This document shows, piece by piece, positions 7,632 through 15,382 of a stretch of 30,234 nt of DNA (its first letter is position 1; the number at the start of each line of letters is the position of its first letter). A program made the position numbers and the translations under genes. The notes beneath the pieces were generated by a model, which did not search any database, was not told where the DNA came from, and saw only the letters and a list, made by a program, of their open reading frames with translations. The DNA lies in contig DCJK01000008.1 of assembly GCA_002320005.1 (NCBI GenBank), forward strand, positions 1 through 30,234. Reading direction: 5' to 3'. This DNA is from Firmicutes bacterium UBA1702 (GTDB taxonomy: Bacteria; Bacillota; Clostridia; Peptostreptococcales; Anaerovoracaceae).

Positions 7632-8336
7632 TCAAGCCGCTTTTACTGTTTGGGGTGCGGAAAATTTTTTTATCAATACGGAAAGGCTTATTTCATACAG
7701 TGTACCATCAAAAGGTTCAATCATCGTCGCAATTAACTGAACCACATCATGGGGCGTATAGAATTCCCCTTCCTCCTTTGTTGCATTGACAGCGAACTCT
7801 TTGAGGAAGTATTCATAGACGCGGCCAATCAGGTCTTTTTCTTCTCCGAATTTTTTGTGGCTGATCTTGTTTACTTCATCCACTAATTTTTTAATATCGT
7901 TTGGAGCAAGATTACGGGTTGTAAAAGTACCGGGAACAAAACAGCCTCTAAGCTGCGGATCTTCAGTCTGCAGTCTCTGCAGGGCGGTATCAAGTGCCAC
8001 ATTAAGGGAAGGAGCAGGAGTATTGATAATAGTTTGCCACCTGGCTTCCGGAGGCAAATCATAGGTACCATCTGTAAAAGTGGCATCTTCAAAAAATGCT
8101 TTACGAATATCCTCATCATCTGGATCAAGTCCCTGATCCAGTAAAGTTTTGCGAAGTTTCTCTATCCCGTCTTCGTATTTTTCACCAATGAAACGCAAAA
8201 ACACAAGAGTCAGCATCATATCTCTCTTTTCGAAGAAAGATCCGGAATTTCTTGCTGCCCGTAAAATATCTCTGCAATTGAATAAAATATTATCTATATT
8301 TAAAGCTTTTTCGACTGCTTTATTCTTTTTTGCCAC
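7632..8336 (-). pseudogene. hsdM: Type I restriction-modification methyltransferase HsdM, C-terminal truncation
   Basis: 234 residues against roughly 480-530 for a full HsdM. The N-terminal helical domain (DILRAARNSGSFFEKRDMMLTLVFLRFIG) and the start of the methyltransferase domain (YEYFLKEFA, then GEFYTPHDVVQLIATM) are clear. The protein leaves the family right after EPFDGTLY, before the SAM-binding motif and the NPPF catalytic motif, and ends in an unrelated tail (VLIKKFSAPQTVKAA). So it cannot methylate. The start is GTG 8336 with AGGAGA 8 bases upstream. The gene follows the GIY-YIG gene by 50 bases in the same operon. The junction near 7690-7697 marks a deletion or insertion that also removed hsdS and hsdR. 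Confidence 0.85.
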
Positions 8337-8386
8337 AAGTATCGTCTCCTAAATATTTTCAAATCTTCATGAAAAAAGGATGGGTT

Positions 8387-9259
8387 CTATTTTAATAGAT
8401 CCTTAAGGATTTTATGTTCTTTAACCGATTTCCAGCATGCATTTCCACTCAAAGATATACCAGCCAGAAATTCAACCGCAGCCGTTGGAGAAGTAAAATC
8501 TACATCCTCTAGTAGAATACGGTCTTTAATTTTCCCTTTACCCGCTAATTCTATTCTTTTTTTCTGGATAGAGGAACCCGCAGAAAAATTAAGAGAAACA
8601 TCTACAGATAGTGTTGACCCGGCTTTCACTGTGATTTTTCTTTTTTTGCCTGGTTCTACATGAACTTGGATTTCCGCAGTTCCGTTTACCTCTCGTTTTT
8701 TATTTTCGTACTGAAAAAGCATCACATCGGAAGGCTGTGGTGGCTGCTTAGGAAACAAGGAGCCTGGCATAAGAGTAAGATAAAATTGAATATCCTTAAG
8801 GTATGTTTTGCAAGTATCAATCTGAGCCGCCGATAGTTTGTAGTGTTTATCCCGGTAGAAAGCATTACATGTTGCTTTTGATGGATTAGTAGTCAAGCAC
8901 TCGTATTCAGGATGATCATATACATATTCGCACATAGCGTTTTCAAGATAATACAACTCGTTGTTGCTAATTGTATTATCCAGAATCTTAAACCCTATTA
9001 CGGTATGCCAAAGCTTATCAATGTCACCGGTGTGCTTGTTTAATACCCGGTTTTTGAGTATGTCCAGGCCGGTTTCCCCCACATATATTTTATTCGTGCC
9101 GGCCAAAAGAAAATAAATACCCGGCCCGTTCAATCCATCTTTGTCGGAAGCTACATTTTCTTTTTCTAAACGTGTAACCGTGACTTTTGACAAAGTACTG
9201 CTCATGGAAAGTGCTCCATCAATCGTTTCTTCTGCAAGATATAAATTTACCGATTTCAC
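8387..9259 (-). CDS. GIY-YIG nuclease-domain protein with DUF4357 tail
   Basis: 290 residues. The GIY-YIG fold is visible as GPGIYFLLAG (GIY at 47-49), IYVGET (YVG at 59-61, a tolerated variant), Arg71 and a candidate catalytic Glu106 in YYLENAM. Residues about 240-285 (FTSPTAAVEFLAGISLSGNACWK) match the C-terminal DUF4357. Such proteins often lie beside type I restriction genes, as here with hsdM downstream. Their role in those loci is not settled. The start is GTG 9259; AAGGA is 11 bases away, longer than ideal, so the exact start is uncertain. The reading frame is intact. Confidence 0.8.
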   Translation of the reverse strand: MKSVNLYLAEETIDGALSMSSTLSKVTVTRLEKENVASDKDGLNGPGIYFLLAGTNKIYVGETGLDILKNRVLNKHTGDIDKLWHTVIGFKILDNTISNNELYYLENAMCEYVYDHPEYECLTTNPSKATCNAFYRDKHYKLSAAQIDTCKTYLKDIQFYLTLMPGSLFPKQPPQPSDVMLFQYENKKREVNGTAEIQVHVEPGKKRKITVKAGSTLSVDVSLNFSAGSSIQKKRIELAGKGKIKDRILLEDVDFTSPTAAVEFLAGISLSGNACWKSVKEHKILKDLLK

Positions 9260-9417
9260 AAGCCATCACATCCTTGATATGTACGTGCATTTACGAATAC
9301 TGAAATTTTTACTTTCATTGTAAATGGTTTTCTGTAAAAGAACAACAGTTAGTAGCCGTTCTAAAATACCAAGATCCATAATAAAAAGGATTTTGTGTGT
9401 AAAATTTTACCCTTAAC

Positions 9418-9465
9418 AAAAAAACGGCCACAGAACACTTTATTTAATGTATTAGGCCATTTTTT
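9418..9465. terminator. Weak bidirectional terminator between GIY-YIG and DUF2075 genes
   Basis: A7-C-GGCC and GGCC-A-T6 face each other across about 25 bases. The GC core is only four pairs, so efficiency is doubtful, but its position just downstream of the DUF2075 gene fits. Confidence 0.4.
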
Positions 9466-9529
9466 CCGTTTTCCTGAGATCCGGCGTATTCGCCTTTTTA
9501 AAACAACAACAATAATTCCTTCTTAGCTT

Positions 9530-11186
9530 TTATTCTATCCCCATCATCCCCGCAAACCACCGGTACGTCTCTTCAAGCTTCCACTCCTTCGATTCCCTGG
9601 GAAAATACAAGAGCATCCCTTTGCGGCTTCGGGTTAGGAGCACCCGGTACACGTTTTCCAGGACCTTTCTCAGATCCTTCAACCCTGGATTGGTGGCCTT
9701 GGGATCCACCACCCATTTTCCATTTTGGATATAGAAGTCGCCGATAAAGGAAACGATGGGAAATTCCAATTCGATCCCCTGGATCAGGAATTCTGATGCG
9801 CCCCGGGTCAGCTTGTAACTTTCTTCATTATACCATTGATAGGCTTCCGTGGCTTTTACATAGCTTCCCCTATATTGAGGGCCAAACATTCCCGGTGTGT
9901 GCCGGAGATGGGAGGAAACCACGATTCCCGTATGGTCTCCAGGATAGTTCTGCTGGACGTAGGAAACGAAACCGGGGAGTTTTTGAGAATCCCAGGTTCT
10001 CCAGCATTGGAACCCTTTGGATAGCATGTCCTGGTACGACTTCCGGGCCTTGTCCATGTTGAGTTCCAGGATCGCCTCCACCCAGGGGCTTACATTGATA
10101 AAGTCGTGCCGGATGGATGTGGTGAGCATAAAATTGGGGTTTACATGAAGATTGGGAACCCCGCTAAAAAGCTGATGGTACGTGTCGGGAACGTAGGCAT
10201 TCCAATCGCTTCTATTGAATAAGGCATCCACCCACAGGGGCATGCCGGTTTCTTCGTAACGATGAATGGCCTGGCCATCTCCAATTAGGCACAGGATGGT
10301 CACCTTGCCATATTTTTCCGCAATCCGGTCCCCCAGGCGTAACAGAAGGGTGGCTTCGGTTTCTCCTGGTTCTTTGGTATCCGTATCCCAGGCCCGCTGG
10401 GCTTCGTCAAATACAATAATATGGTGCAAAGGAACCGTGACCCCATGGGCCAGATATTTAAAGTCCTTCATGGACTGAATGTAGCTTCCGCCTTCCTTGT
10501 CCACCCCGTTGGTGGATAAGGTATGCTGCAGAATGTTGACCAGGGGATCATTCCCGGACAGATATATGGGGGTTAAGGTTTCCTGGTCATGGGCATGGTC
10601 GTAGACGGTCTTTAGGCCCACCAGGGTCTTTCCAGAGCCCGGGACGCCGGAAACAAAGATGATGCTTTTGGTAGAGGATGGCTCCTTTTTCTTTGAATTC
10701 TAAGATGATCACCTTATCCCGGGAAAGGAGCAGCACGTCTGCTCGCTTTTGGGAATCGGGCATCATATATTCAAAGGCCAGGGTGTAATCGTCCAGTTCT
10801 GCATCGGTGGGAAGATACTGTTGAAGGAAGTCATAGCAGTCGTACCAGGAGCGATCGTTGGCCTCCCCCACGGAACAGCCGCAGCCCTTTTCTACAAAAT
10901 CATGGAAGGCGGTGATAAACCCATCCCGAGTGATGGTTTCCCGGAATTCCTTCACCGTGGTAACAAGAGCCGCCCGGTCTTTCACCAAGTACTTCCGGAA
11001 AGCCCTCACCACCAGCAAGTCCGCCGGCAACCAGTCCACCGTATCCAGTTCATCAAAGGAAAGCCTCTTTTTCGCTTCGTGCTCCAGTAAGGTCGGGTCG
11101 CCCTCTTCCACTTTGCAAATAAAGCACTCCATGGAGAGATGGAAGATGGGATAGTTGTTTTCAAAGCCATCTCCCCTTTTCCCCAT
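9530..11186 (-). pseudogene. DUF2075 (Schlafen group 3-like) helicase/nuclease, internally deleted
   Basis: Two reading frames together make one damaged gene. The first (11186-10587) ends its recognisable part with RADVLLLSRDKVIILEFK, the D...ExK pattern of the nuclease-like domain that precedes DUF2075. The second (about 10690 to 9530) has Walker A GVPGSGKT, Walker B-like IIVFDEAQRAWD, and the helicase motifs through a late RVLLTRSRKGMLLY. They meet at about 10680-10695 in different frames, with a stop just before in the second frame. Intact relatives carry several dozen extra residues between these parts, so a deletion and frameshift fused them. The family is an ATPase/helicase found in defence islands. 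The N-terminus of the first frame is not typical, and no ribosome site precedes 11186. Confidence 0.75.
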
Positions 11187-11562
11187 ATTTACATTATATT
11201 TTATTACATCATGGGAACTATGTAAATTTCAGAAAAACAAAAAAAGCCCGGGCAGGAACTCCCACCACGGACCATCTCCCTTTCCGTACCCTTTCCTGCG
11301 AGCAAGTTTTCCTGTATCTGAATGTAAATTCACTTCATATGTTTCTTTTATCCCCAGTTTATGCGCCTCTCCAGGCTCGCGCACCCCGCCTGGTCTGCAC
11401 TAAGCTCCGAGATCGACGGCGTAGGGGCTGCCCCAGGGTTGCGGAGCAATCCCGTCCGGTCTGCCCACTCAGGAAATATCCCTTTTGCCACCGACAAAAT
11501 GCCGCCAGAACCACTCGTTCCCCCTGGACCCCGTCCATCCGGCAGTCTTTATTCAATGGGCA
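11187..11562. other. Gene-free stretch
   Basis: 376 bases without a supportable gene. On the minus strand CCCGGGC followed by seven T (about 11237-11251) may end the small-ORF operon. The GC-rich part (11380-11530) includes CCCCTACGCCG, resembling the CCCCTACGG core of the other intergenic repeats here, and may be a worn copy. Confidence 0.4.
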
Positions 11563-11901
11563 TCAGTTGTCGTTTTTTGCTACATAATATGCATAGTAGA
11601 CCATTGCTGCAAACGCACAGACGTTTGAGATTTTGAGAAAAGTTACAATGGAATCAAAGGAAACAATATTGAGTGCGCCACTCATGAAGATAATGAAAGC
11701 ATCAACCATGAGTAAGCCAAGAATAAGCCAAGGAGCGCCTACGATAATACAAAATACGGTTTGAAAAATAATCAGCAGCCAACTGGCTACCGTTCTATGC
11801 TTTTTCACGGTGATCACCTCTTTATCAATATCAGCATATTTATGAAATTTAGTTCCCACATGGTTTTCGGCAATTTTCAAAGCTTCTCCTATGCTTTCCA
11901 C
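11563..11901 (-). CDS. Small membrane protein of unknown function
   Basis: 112 residues. A 34-residue hydrophilic N-terminus (ESIGEALKIAENHVGTKFHKYADIDKEVITVKKHRT) is followed by hydrophobic stretches at about 38-58, 60-75 and 85-107, so two or three membrane helices. No family is recognised. The start is GTG 11901 with AAGGA 9 bases upstream, inside the end of the preceding ORF (13-base overlap), so translation is probably coupled. Confidence 0.6.
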   Translation of the reverse strand: MESIGEALKIAENHVGTKFHKYADIDKEVITVKKHRTVASWLLIIFQTVFCIIVGAPWLILGLLMVDAFIIFMSGALNIVSFDSIVTFLKISNVCAFAAMVYYAYYVAKNDN

Positions 11902-12107
11902 TTGGCTTTATCCTTATTACCCCATTCCTCCAAATACCAGCCGACTCGAGCGGTCTTTTTCTCTACTTTTGGGAGTCCTCCGCCATACCATCGCCCAGAA
12001 AATACGAATCCACGCTCGGTTTCATAATAGTTCGTAATCAGGGCACCAGGCCATTCTAATTGGGCAAGCATATAAGCTTTATCAGCAGTCAGGAGCCTGA
12101 TAGACAC
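11889..12107 (-). CDS. Small unknown ORF, WYGGG protein
   Basis: 72 residues with GTG start. It contains RGFVFSGRWYGGGLPKVEKK and an aromatic, basic tail. No family is recognised and no ribosome site is evident at the GTG; translation may depend on the upstream ORF, whose stop it overlaps by 26 bases. It could also be the 3' part of a damaged gene. Confidence 0.45.
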   Translation of the reverse strand: MSIRLLTADKAYMLAQLEWPGALITNYYETERGFVFSGRWYGGGLPKVEKKTARVGWYLEEWGNKDKAKWKA

Positions 12108-12267
12108 GGCTTTTATAATTCTCGCTTACTCCGCATTTTTTTAATTTTTTTACGGAAAGATTATGTTCAGCAAAGTATTTTTTTATTACTTGATGAACCT
12201 GGGGGTTCAAGTCATCCCACATTGTATCAATGGATAACCCATGTTTATGACTACGGTTTGTGCTCAT
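12082..12267 (-). CDS. Small unknown ORF, first of a three-ORF operon
   Basis: 61 residues from ATG 12267, which has GGAGGT 9 bases upstream; the frame stays open to 12300 but without a ribosome site there. The sequence is hydrophilic and basic (HQVIKKYFAEHNLSVKKLKK). It is the first of three overlapping small ORFs on this strand. Confidence 0.5.
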   Translation of the reverse strand: MSTNRSHKHGLSIDTMWDDLNPQVHQVIKKYFAEHNLSVKKLKKCGVSENYKSRVYQAPDC

Positions 12268-12321
12268 ACTTGCCGCACCTCCATCCTGACTCTTTACCAA
12301 CAGCCTTCTTGCTTTATGTTC

Positions 12322-12330
12322 ATTATAGCA
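12322..12330 (-). promoter_or_regulatory. Extended -10 for the small-ORF operon
   Basis: Minus-strand TGCTATAAT, a perfect extended -10, about 55 bases before ATG 12267. No clear -35. Confidence 0.5.
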
Positions 12331-12462
12331 AATGACCTATCCAAGAATCACGACAGAAAAAGGCCCGCAATCTTCTCAAGACTGCAGACCGGGGATGGGC
12401 TTTCCTGCGGGGAGCCCCTATCACGTTGGGATCGGGGGCTCGTGCATCTGGCGGGCCTCCCG

Positions 12463-12602
12463 GCGTGAGGCCCCTACGGCATCGCAATGGACCATTCGCC
12501 CCTTCCGTCCTGCTCTGCACTCTTCGCTCTTCATTCTGCACTCAGCTTTGGAAACCGGATCACCTTGGCCTGGATTTCTCCCACCTGCTCCAGTTCTTTC
12601 CC
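12463..12602 (-). repeat. Intergenic repeat B, copy 1 (carries a gene-tail relic)
   Basis: Shares CCCCTACGGCATCGCAA..., CCGTCCTGCTCT and GGATCACCTTGG with copies at 13544 and 14407. Read on the minus strand its end encodes KELEQVGEIQAKVIRFP and a stop, nearly identical to the tail in copy 2. It lies directly before the first toxin-antitoxin promoter. Confidence 0.75.
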
Positions 12603-12624
12603 GGACATCTTATATGTAGATTTC

Positions 12625-12653
12625 TTGCTTTTTGATAGCATTAATGCTATCAT
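12625..12653 (+). promoter_or_regulatory. Promoter and palindromic operator of first toxin-antitoxin module
   Basis: TTGCTT, 17-base spacer, TATCAT. The spacer and -10 are filled by a perfect 20-base palindrome TGATAGCATTAATGCTATCA (12633-12652). This is the expected place for repression by the XRE antitoxin. Confidence 0.75.
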
Positions 12654-12681
12654 TAAACGAGAACACTGTAAGGAGTATATA

Positions 12682-13049
12682 ATGTACAAGATTGAATTCT
12701 ACGAGAATCAACATGGCGAATCAGACGTCTGGGATTTCTTGGAAGCGTTACGTAAAAGAGTACAACCAGCAAAGATGCTCGTATTCAATATAACCAGATT
12801 ATTTTCTACATTGACCTGCTTGCTAAAAACGGGACAAATCTCCCGACCAATATCACCAAGCATTTAGAAGATAATATATGGGAACTTCGTCCTGGAAATA
12901 ACCGAGTATTTTATTTCTATTATGACGAAAGCCAATATGTACTGCTCCATCATTTCCGCAAGAAATCCCAGAAAACGCCAAAACGCGAGATCATCCGAGC
13001 CAAGTCAGAGCGGGATGACTATATCCGTCAGAAGGAGGAAAAGTCATGA
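12682..13049 (+). pseudogene. HigB/Gp49-type (RelE superfamily) toxin, frameshifted
   Basis: AAGGAG and ATG 12682 begin MYKIEFYENQHGESDVWDFLEALRKR, typical of phage-derived Gp49/HigB-like toxins (DUF891). After codon 27 the frame is lost and stops at 12865. The correct continuation lies in another frame: KDARIQYNQIIFYIDLLAKNG, then IWELRPGNNRVFYFYYD and HHFRKKSQKTP, ending at TGA 13047-13049. A single missing base near 12758-12763 explains it. No slippery heptamer is evident, so mutation is likelier than programmed shifting. The stop overlaps the antitoxin ATG (ATGA). As read the mRNA-cleaving toxin is inactive, leaving the antitoxin alone. Confidence 0.8.
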
Positions 13050-13324
13050 GAACGTGGGAAGATTATAAAAATCACGTAAAATCCATTAGTGAGGAAGAAC
13101 GCCGCAACATGGAAGAAATCGAAGAACTAAGCAGTATTGTTTCTTCTATCATTCGGCGGAGACAGGAACTGGGAATCAGTCAACGTACTCTTGCAGAAAG
13201 GTGCGGTATTCCTCAATCTTCCATTGCCCGTATCGAAACCCTCAAGACAACTCCCAAACTGGATACGCTTGTAAAACTATTGCAGGCACTGGACTTAAAG
13301 CTTCAGGTGGCTGCTGCCGGATAA
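13046..13324 (+). CDS. HigA-type XRE antitoxin
   Basis: 92 residues. Residues about 33-88 form a Cro/C1 helix-turn-helix (RRRQELGISQRTLAERCGI, PQSSIARIE, LDTLVKLLQALDLKL). The N-terminal 30 residues are the usual charged toxin-contact region. It starts within the toxin stop (ATGA) after GAAGGAGG. It should bind the palindrome at 12633-12652 and repress the module. The gene is intact even though the toxin is frameshifted. Confidence 0.85.
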   Translation: MRTWEDYKNHVKSISEEERRNMEEIEELSSIVSSIIRRRQELGISQRTLAERCGIPQSSIARIETLKTTPKLDTLVKLLQALDLKLQVAAAG

Positions 13325-13331
13325 TTACAGA

Positions 13332-13370
13332 GCAGGCCCGCAATCACTTCGACTGCGGGCCTGCTTTTTT
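13332..13370 (+). terminator. Terminator of first toxin-antitoxin module
   Basis: GCAGGCCCGCA (13332-13342), 11-base loop, TGCGGGCCTGC (13354-13364), then six T. Confidence 0.9.
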
Positions 13371-13457
13371 GCCCGACCGGCGACCGGGATGGATTTGCCT
13401 TTGGCGAACCCCGTGCGTGGAAAGAGCCCCCTGGGCAGACCTGGCGACGGTCTCCCC
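13332..13457. repeat. Intergenic repeat C, copy 1 (terminator plus tail)
   Basis: The terminator hairpin is followed by GGATTTGCCTTTGGCGAACCC and a segment ending GACCTGGCGACGGTCTC, shared with the copy at 16022-16141. The whole unit has been duplicated, not just the hairpin. Confidence 0.75.
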
Positions 13458-13543
13458 TGACGGGTAGCCCCTACGGAATGATATCGTACAGTACGTGATA
13501 TGCGTAGGGACGACCCGTCAGGGGCGTCCGTTCCCAGGTCTGT

Positions 13544-13703
13544 AAGCAGGCGGATCACCGATCGGACCCTACGGCATTGCAAAAGATCGTTGGACCCACA
13601 CCGTCCTGCTTCTTACTCTGCACTCTTCCTTCATTCAGTCCCTCACGCCTTATTGGGAAACTGGATCACCTTGGGCTGGATCTCGCCCACCTGTTCCAGT
13701 TTT
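13544..13703 (-). repeat. Intergenic repeat B, copy 2 (left of second TA module)
   Basis: Positions 13544-13661 are over 90% alike to 14407-14530, from AAGCAGGCGGATCACCGATC to CCTTATTGGGAAAC. The rest matches copy 1 and encodes, on the minus strand, KKLEQVGEIQPKVIQFPNKA and a stop. It ends next to the RelBE-type operator. Confidence 0.85.
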
Positions 13704-13709
13704 TTTAAT

Positions 13710-13741
13710 TGCTTGCAATTGCAAGCATAATAACCTATAAT
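13710..13741 (+). promoter_or_regulatory. Promoter and operator of RelB/RelE-type module
   Basis: TTGCAA (13713-13718), 17-base spacer, TATAAT (13736-13741). An 18-base perfect palindrome TGCTTGCAATTGCAAGCA (13710-13727) covers the -35, the natural site for antitoxin autorepression. Confidence 0.8.
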
Positions 13742-13763
13742 TTAAAAAAAAGGAGGCGATATT

Positions 13764-14069
13764 ATGGCCAATACTTCTGCTGTTTATGCCAGAATCGATA
13801 AAAATTTAAAAGATCATGCTGAAGGAATCCTTGCCCAGCTCGGCATTACCCCCTCCAGCGCCATCCAAATGTTCTACAGCCAAGTCGTCTTAAGAAAAGG
13901 AATTCCTTTTGAACTCAAACTTACTTCCCCCAGGCCAAAGGCTCTCGGAGCAATGACAAGGGATGAACTGACTGCTGAAATCCAAGCAAGTATGGATTCC
14001 ATTCAATCTGGTCATGTCCACACTGCAAATGAAGTAGATGAAATCCTTAAAAAGGAATTTGGCATATGA
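13764..14069 (+). CDS. RelB/DinJ family antitoxin
   Basis: 101 residues. The N-terminus (NTSAVYARIDKNLKDHAEGI, then LGITPSSAIQMFYSQVVLRKGIPFEL) is the ribbon-helix-helix DNA-binding part typical of RelB/DinJ. The C-terminal part, ending VDEILKKEFGI, should wrap and neutralise the toxin. AGGAGG precedes ATG by 7 bases. The gene overlaps the toxin by 4 bases (ATGA). Confidence 0.9.
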   Translation: MANTSAVYARIDKNLKDHAEGILAQLGITPSSAIQMFYSQVVLRKGIPFELKLTSPRPKALGAMTRDELTAEIQASMDSIQSGHVHTANEVDEILKKEFGI

Positions 14070-14407
14070 GCATTCAATACAGCGTCACTTATTCTAATGA
14101 AGCTCTTGAAGATTTGAGGGAAATATATACTTATATTGCTGAAGAGCTGCTCGTCCCTGAAATTGCTAAAGACCAGATTCATAGAATCCTAAGAGGAGTC
14201 CGCGCTTTAAATACTATGCCATCTCGTTTCAAAAGAGTTGACTGGGAACCCCTGCAATCAATGGGAATTCATCAGATGCCTGTAAATAATTATGTTGTTT
14301 TCTATCTAATCAATGAGCAATCCCATTGTGTCATGATTTCCCGTATCTATTATGGCGGCCGCAACATTGAGGATCTCAGCAAAGATATTTTGAATGAAAC
14401 TGAATAA
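14066..14407 (+). CDS. RelE/ParE family toxin
   Basis: 113 residues, intact. The pattern YSVTYSNEALEDLREIYTYIAEEL, LRGVRALNTMPSRFKRV, NYVVFYLINEQ and ISRIYYGGRNIEDL is that of the RelE/ParE superfamily. RelE members cleave mRNA on the ribosome and ParE members poison gyrase; pairing with a RelB/DinJ-type antitoxin favours the RNase kind, but the sequence does not decide. The last bases (TAAAGC) run straight into the right-hand direct repeat, so the module is bounded almost to the base by repeats. Confidence 0.88.
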   Translation: MSIQYSVTYSNEALEDLREIYTYIAEELLVPEIAKDQIHRILRGVRALNTMPSRFKRVDWEPLQSMGIHQMPVNNYVVFYLINEQSHCVMISRIYYGGRNIEDLSKDILNETE

Positions 14408-14530
14408 AGCAGGCGGATCACCGATCGGGCCCTACGGCATTGCAAAAGATAGTTGGACCCACACCGTCCTGCTTCTTACTCTTCACTCTTCCTTTATTCA
14501 ATCCCTCTCCTCACGCCTTATTGGGAAACC
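14407..14530. repeat. Intergenic repeat B, copy 3 (right of second TA module)
   Basis: Direct repeat of 13544-13661, beginning at the toxin stop codon. Small differences include CCTCTCCTCACG for CCTCACG. After GGGAAAC the two copies diverge. Confidence 0.85.
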
Positions 14531-14922
14531 GACCACTTTGGCATGAGACAAGCACCTGAATGTCTGGATTCCGTACACATTTCCGCCCGTTTGTGGGAAC
14601 TGCTCAAAGCCGAAAATCAGTGCTTTTACATGTGCTCTCCGTTTGCGGGAATTTGTCCACCTGTTTTTCTACCTATAACACGGCGGGCAGGAGGGAGGCC
14701 ATCGTCTCGACCTCCTCTCCTCTGCTCAATCGGTTTACGACCAAGGTCTAGGCCCAGTATATCGTTAACTTGGTCGGTATCTTGGTCGGTCACCGATCAA
14801 ATGGACACGAAACTCCCTTCTATGCAAATCGGGGGAAGATGTTTACAAAACGTTTGAATGGTTTTGTATACATGTATGATGTAATAACTGCAAACGAACG
14901 ATGTATCGTTGGAACGATGAAT
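14531..14922. other. Gene-free stretch right of the TA island
   Basis: About 390 bases. TTGGTCGGT occurs twice in tandem (14770-14778, 14782-14790). No credible gene, terminator or promoter is recognised. Confidence 0.5.
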
Positions 14923-15255
14923 TCAAATTCGATTCTGTTCTCCCCAGACACACATCTGGTCCAGAATCGGCATGAGAGATTTACCGCGTTCTGTCAGGCT
15001 GTACTCCACTTTAGGCGGAATTTGCGGATACTCTTCGCGATGGATCAATCCATCATTTTCAAGTTCCTTCAAGGTGGAGCTGAGAGTTTTGTAAGAAATT
15101 GTACTGATATACTTTTTGAGTTCATTGAAGCGAACAACGCCATATCCGGCAAGCGCATAAAGAATATACATCTTATATTTTCCCTGGATCAATGACATGG
15201 TATAGCTGAAGCCGGTTTCCTCAAGCTTTGCGTCCTGAATACATGGTGCACTCAT
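14923..15255 (-). CDS. HxlR-family winged-helix regulator
   Basis: 111 residues from ATG 15255 (AAGGAGA 8 bases upstream; the frame is open to 15291 but that part covers the operator). The core GKYKMYILYALAGYGVVRFNELKKY, then TISYKTLSSTLKELENDGLI and PPKVEYSLTERGKSLMPIL is the HxlR winged helix. An N-terminal Cys (MSAPC) resembles the sensing Cys of YodB/HypR-type members that respond to quinones, aldehydes or thiol stress. It is divergent from the flavin reductase gene, which is likely its target. Confidence 0.88.
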   Translation of the reverse strand: MSAPCIQDAKLEETGFSYTMSLIQGKYKMYILYALAGYGVVRFNELKKYISTISYKTLSSTLKELENDGLIHREEYPQIPPKVEYSLTERGKSLMPILDQMCVWGEQNRI

Positions 15256-15275
15256 ATTTACACTCTCCTTTTGGT

Positions 15276-15334
15276 AAGTATTGCACTTCAATGTGCGTAC
15301 TTGATTCTTGTTATATTCTTGCTAAAATTATAAT
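15276..15334. promoter_or_regulatory. Divergent control region with HxlR operator
   Basis: AAGTA-TT-GCAC and GTGC-G-TACTT (15276-15302) form an inverted repeat. For the plus-strand gene, TTGTTA (15308-15313) and TATAAT (15329-15334) with a short 15-base spacer give a promoter candidate next to it. Repression of both genes from this site is inference. Confidence 0.55.
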
Positions 15335-15382
15335 TACATAGACGGGAACAGTCAATCCCGCAGATTTGGAGGAGGAGTTTCA

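Noticed and set aside
12741..12775. Programmed -1 frameshift in the HigB-like toxin
   Set aside because: No slippery heptamer in the right frame and no downstream structure seen; simple mutation is likelier.
13544..14530. Integron attC array
   Set aside because: Repeats lack attC-type core sites and there is no integrase; called direct repeats only.
14531..14922. Protein gene on either strand
   Set aside because: Frames are short, arginine/serine rich and without ribosome site or family pattern.
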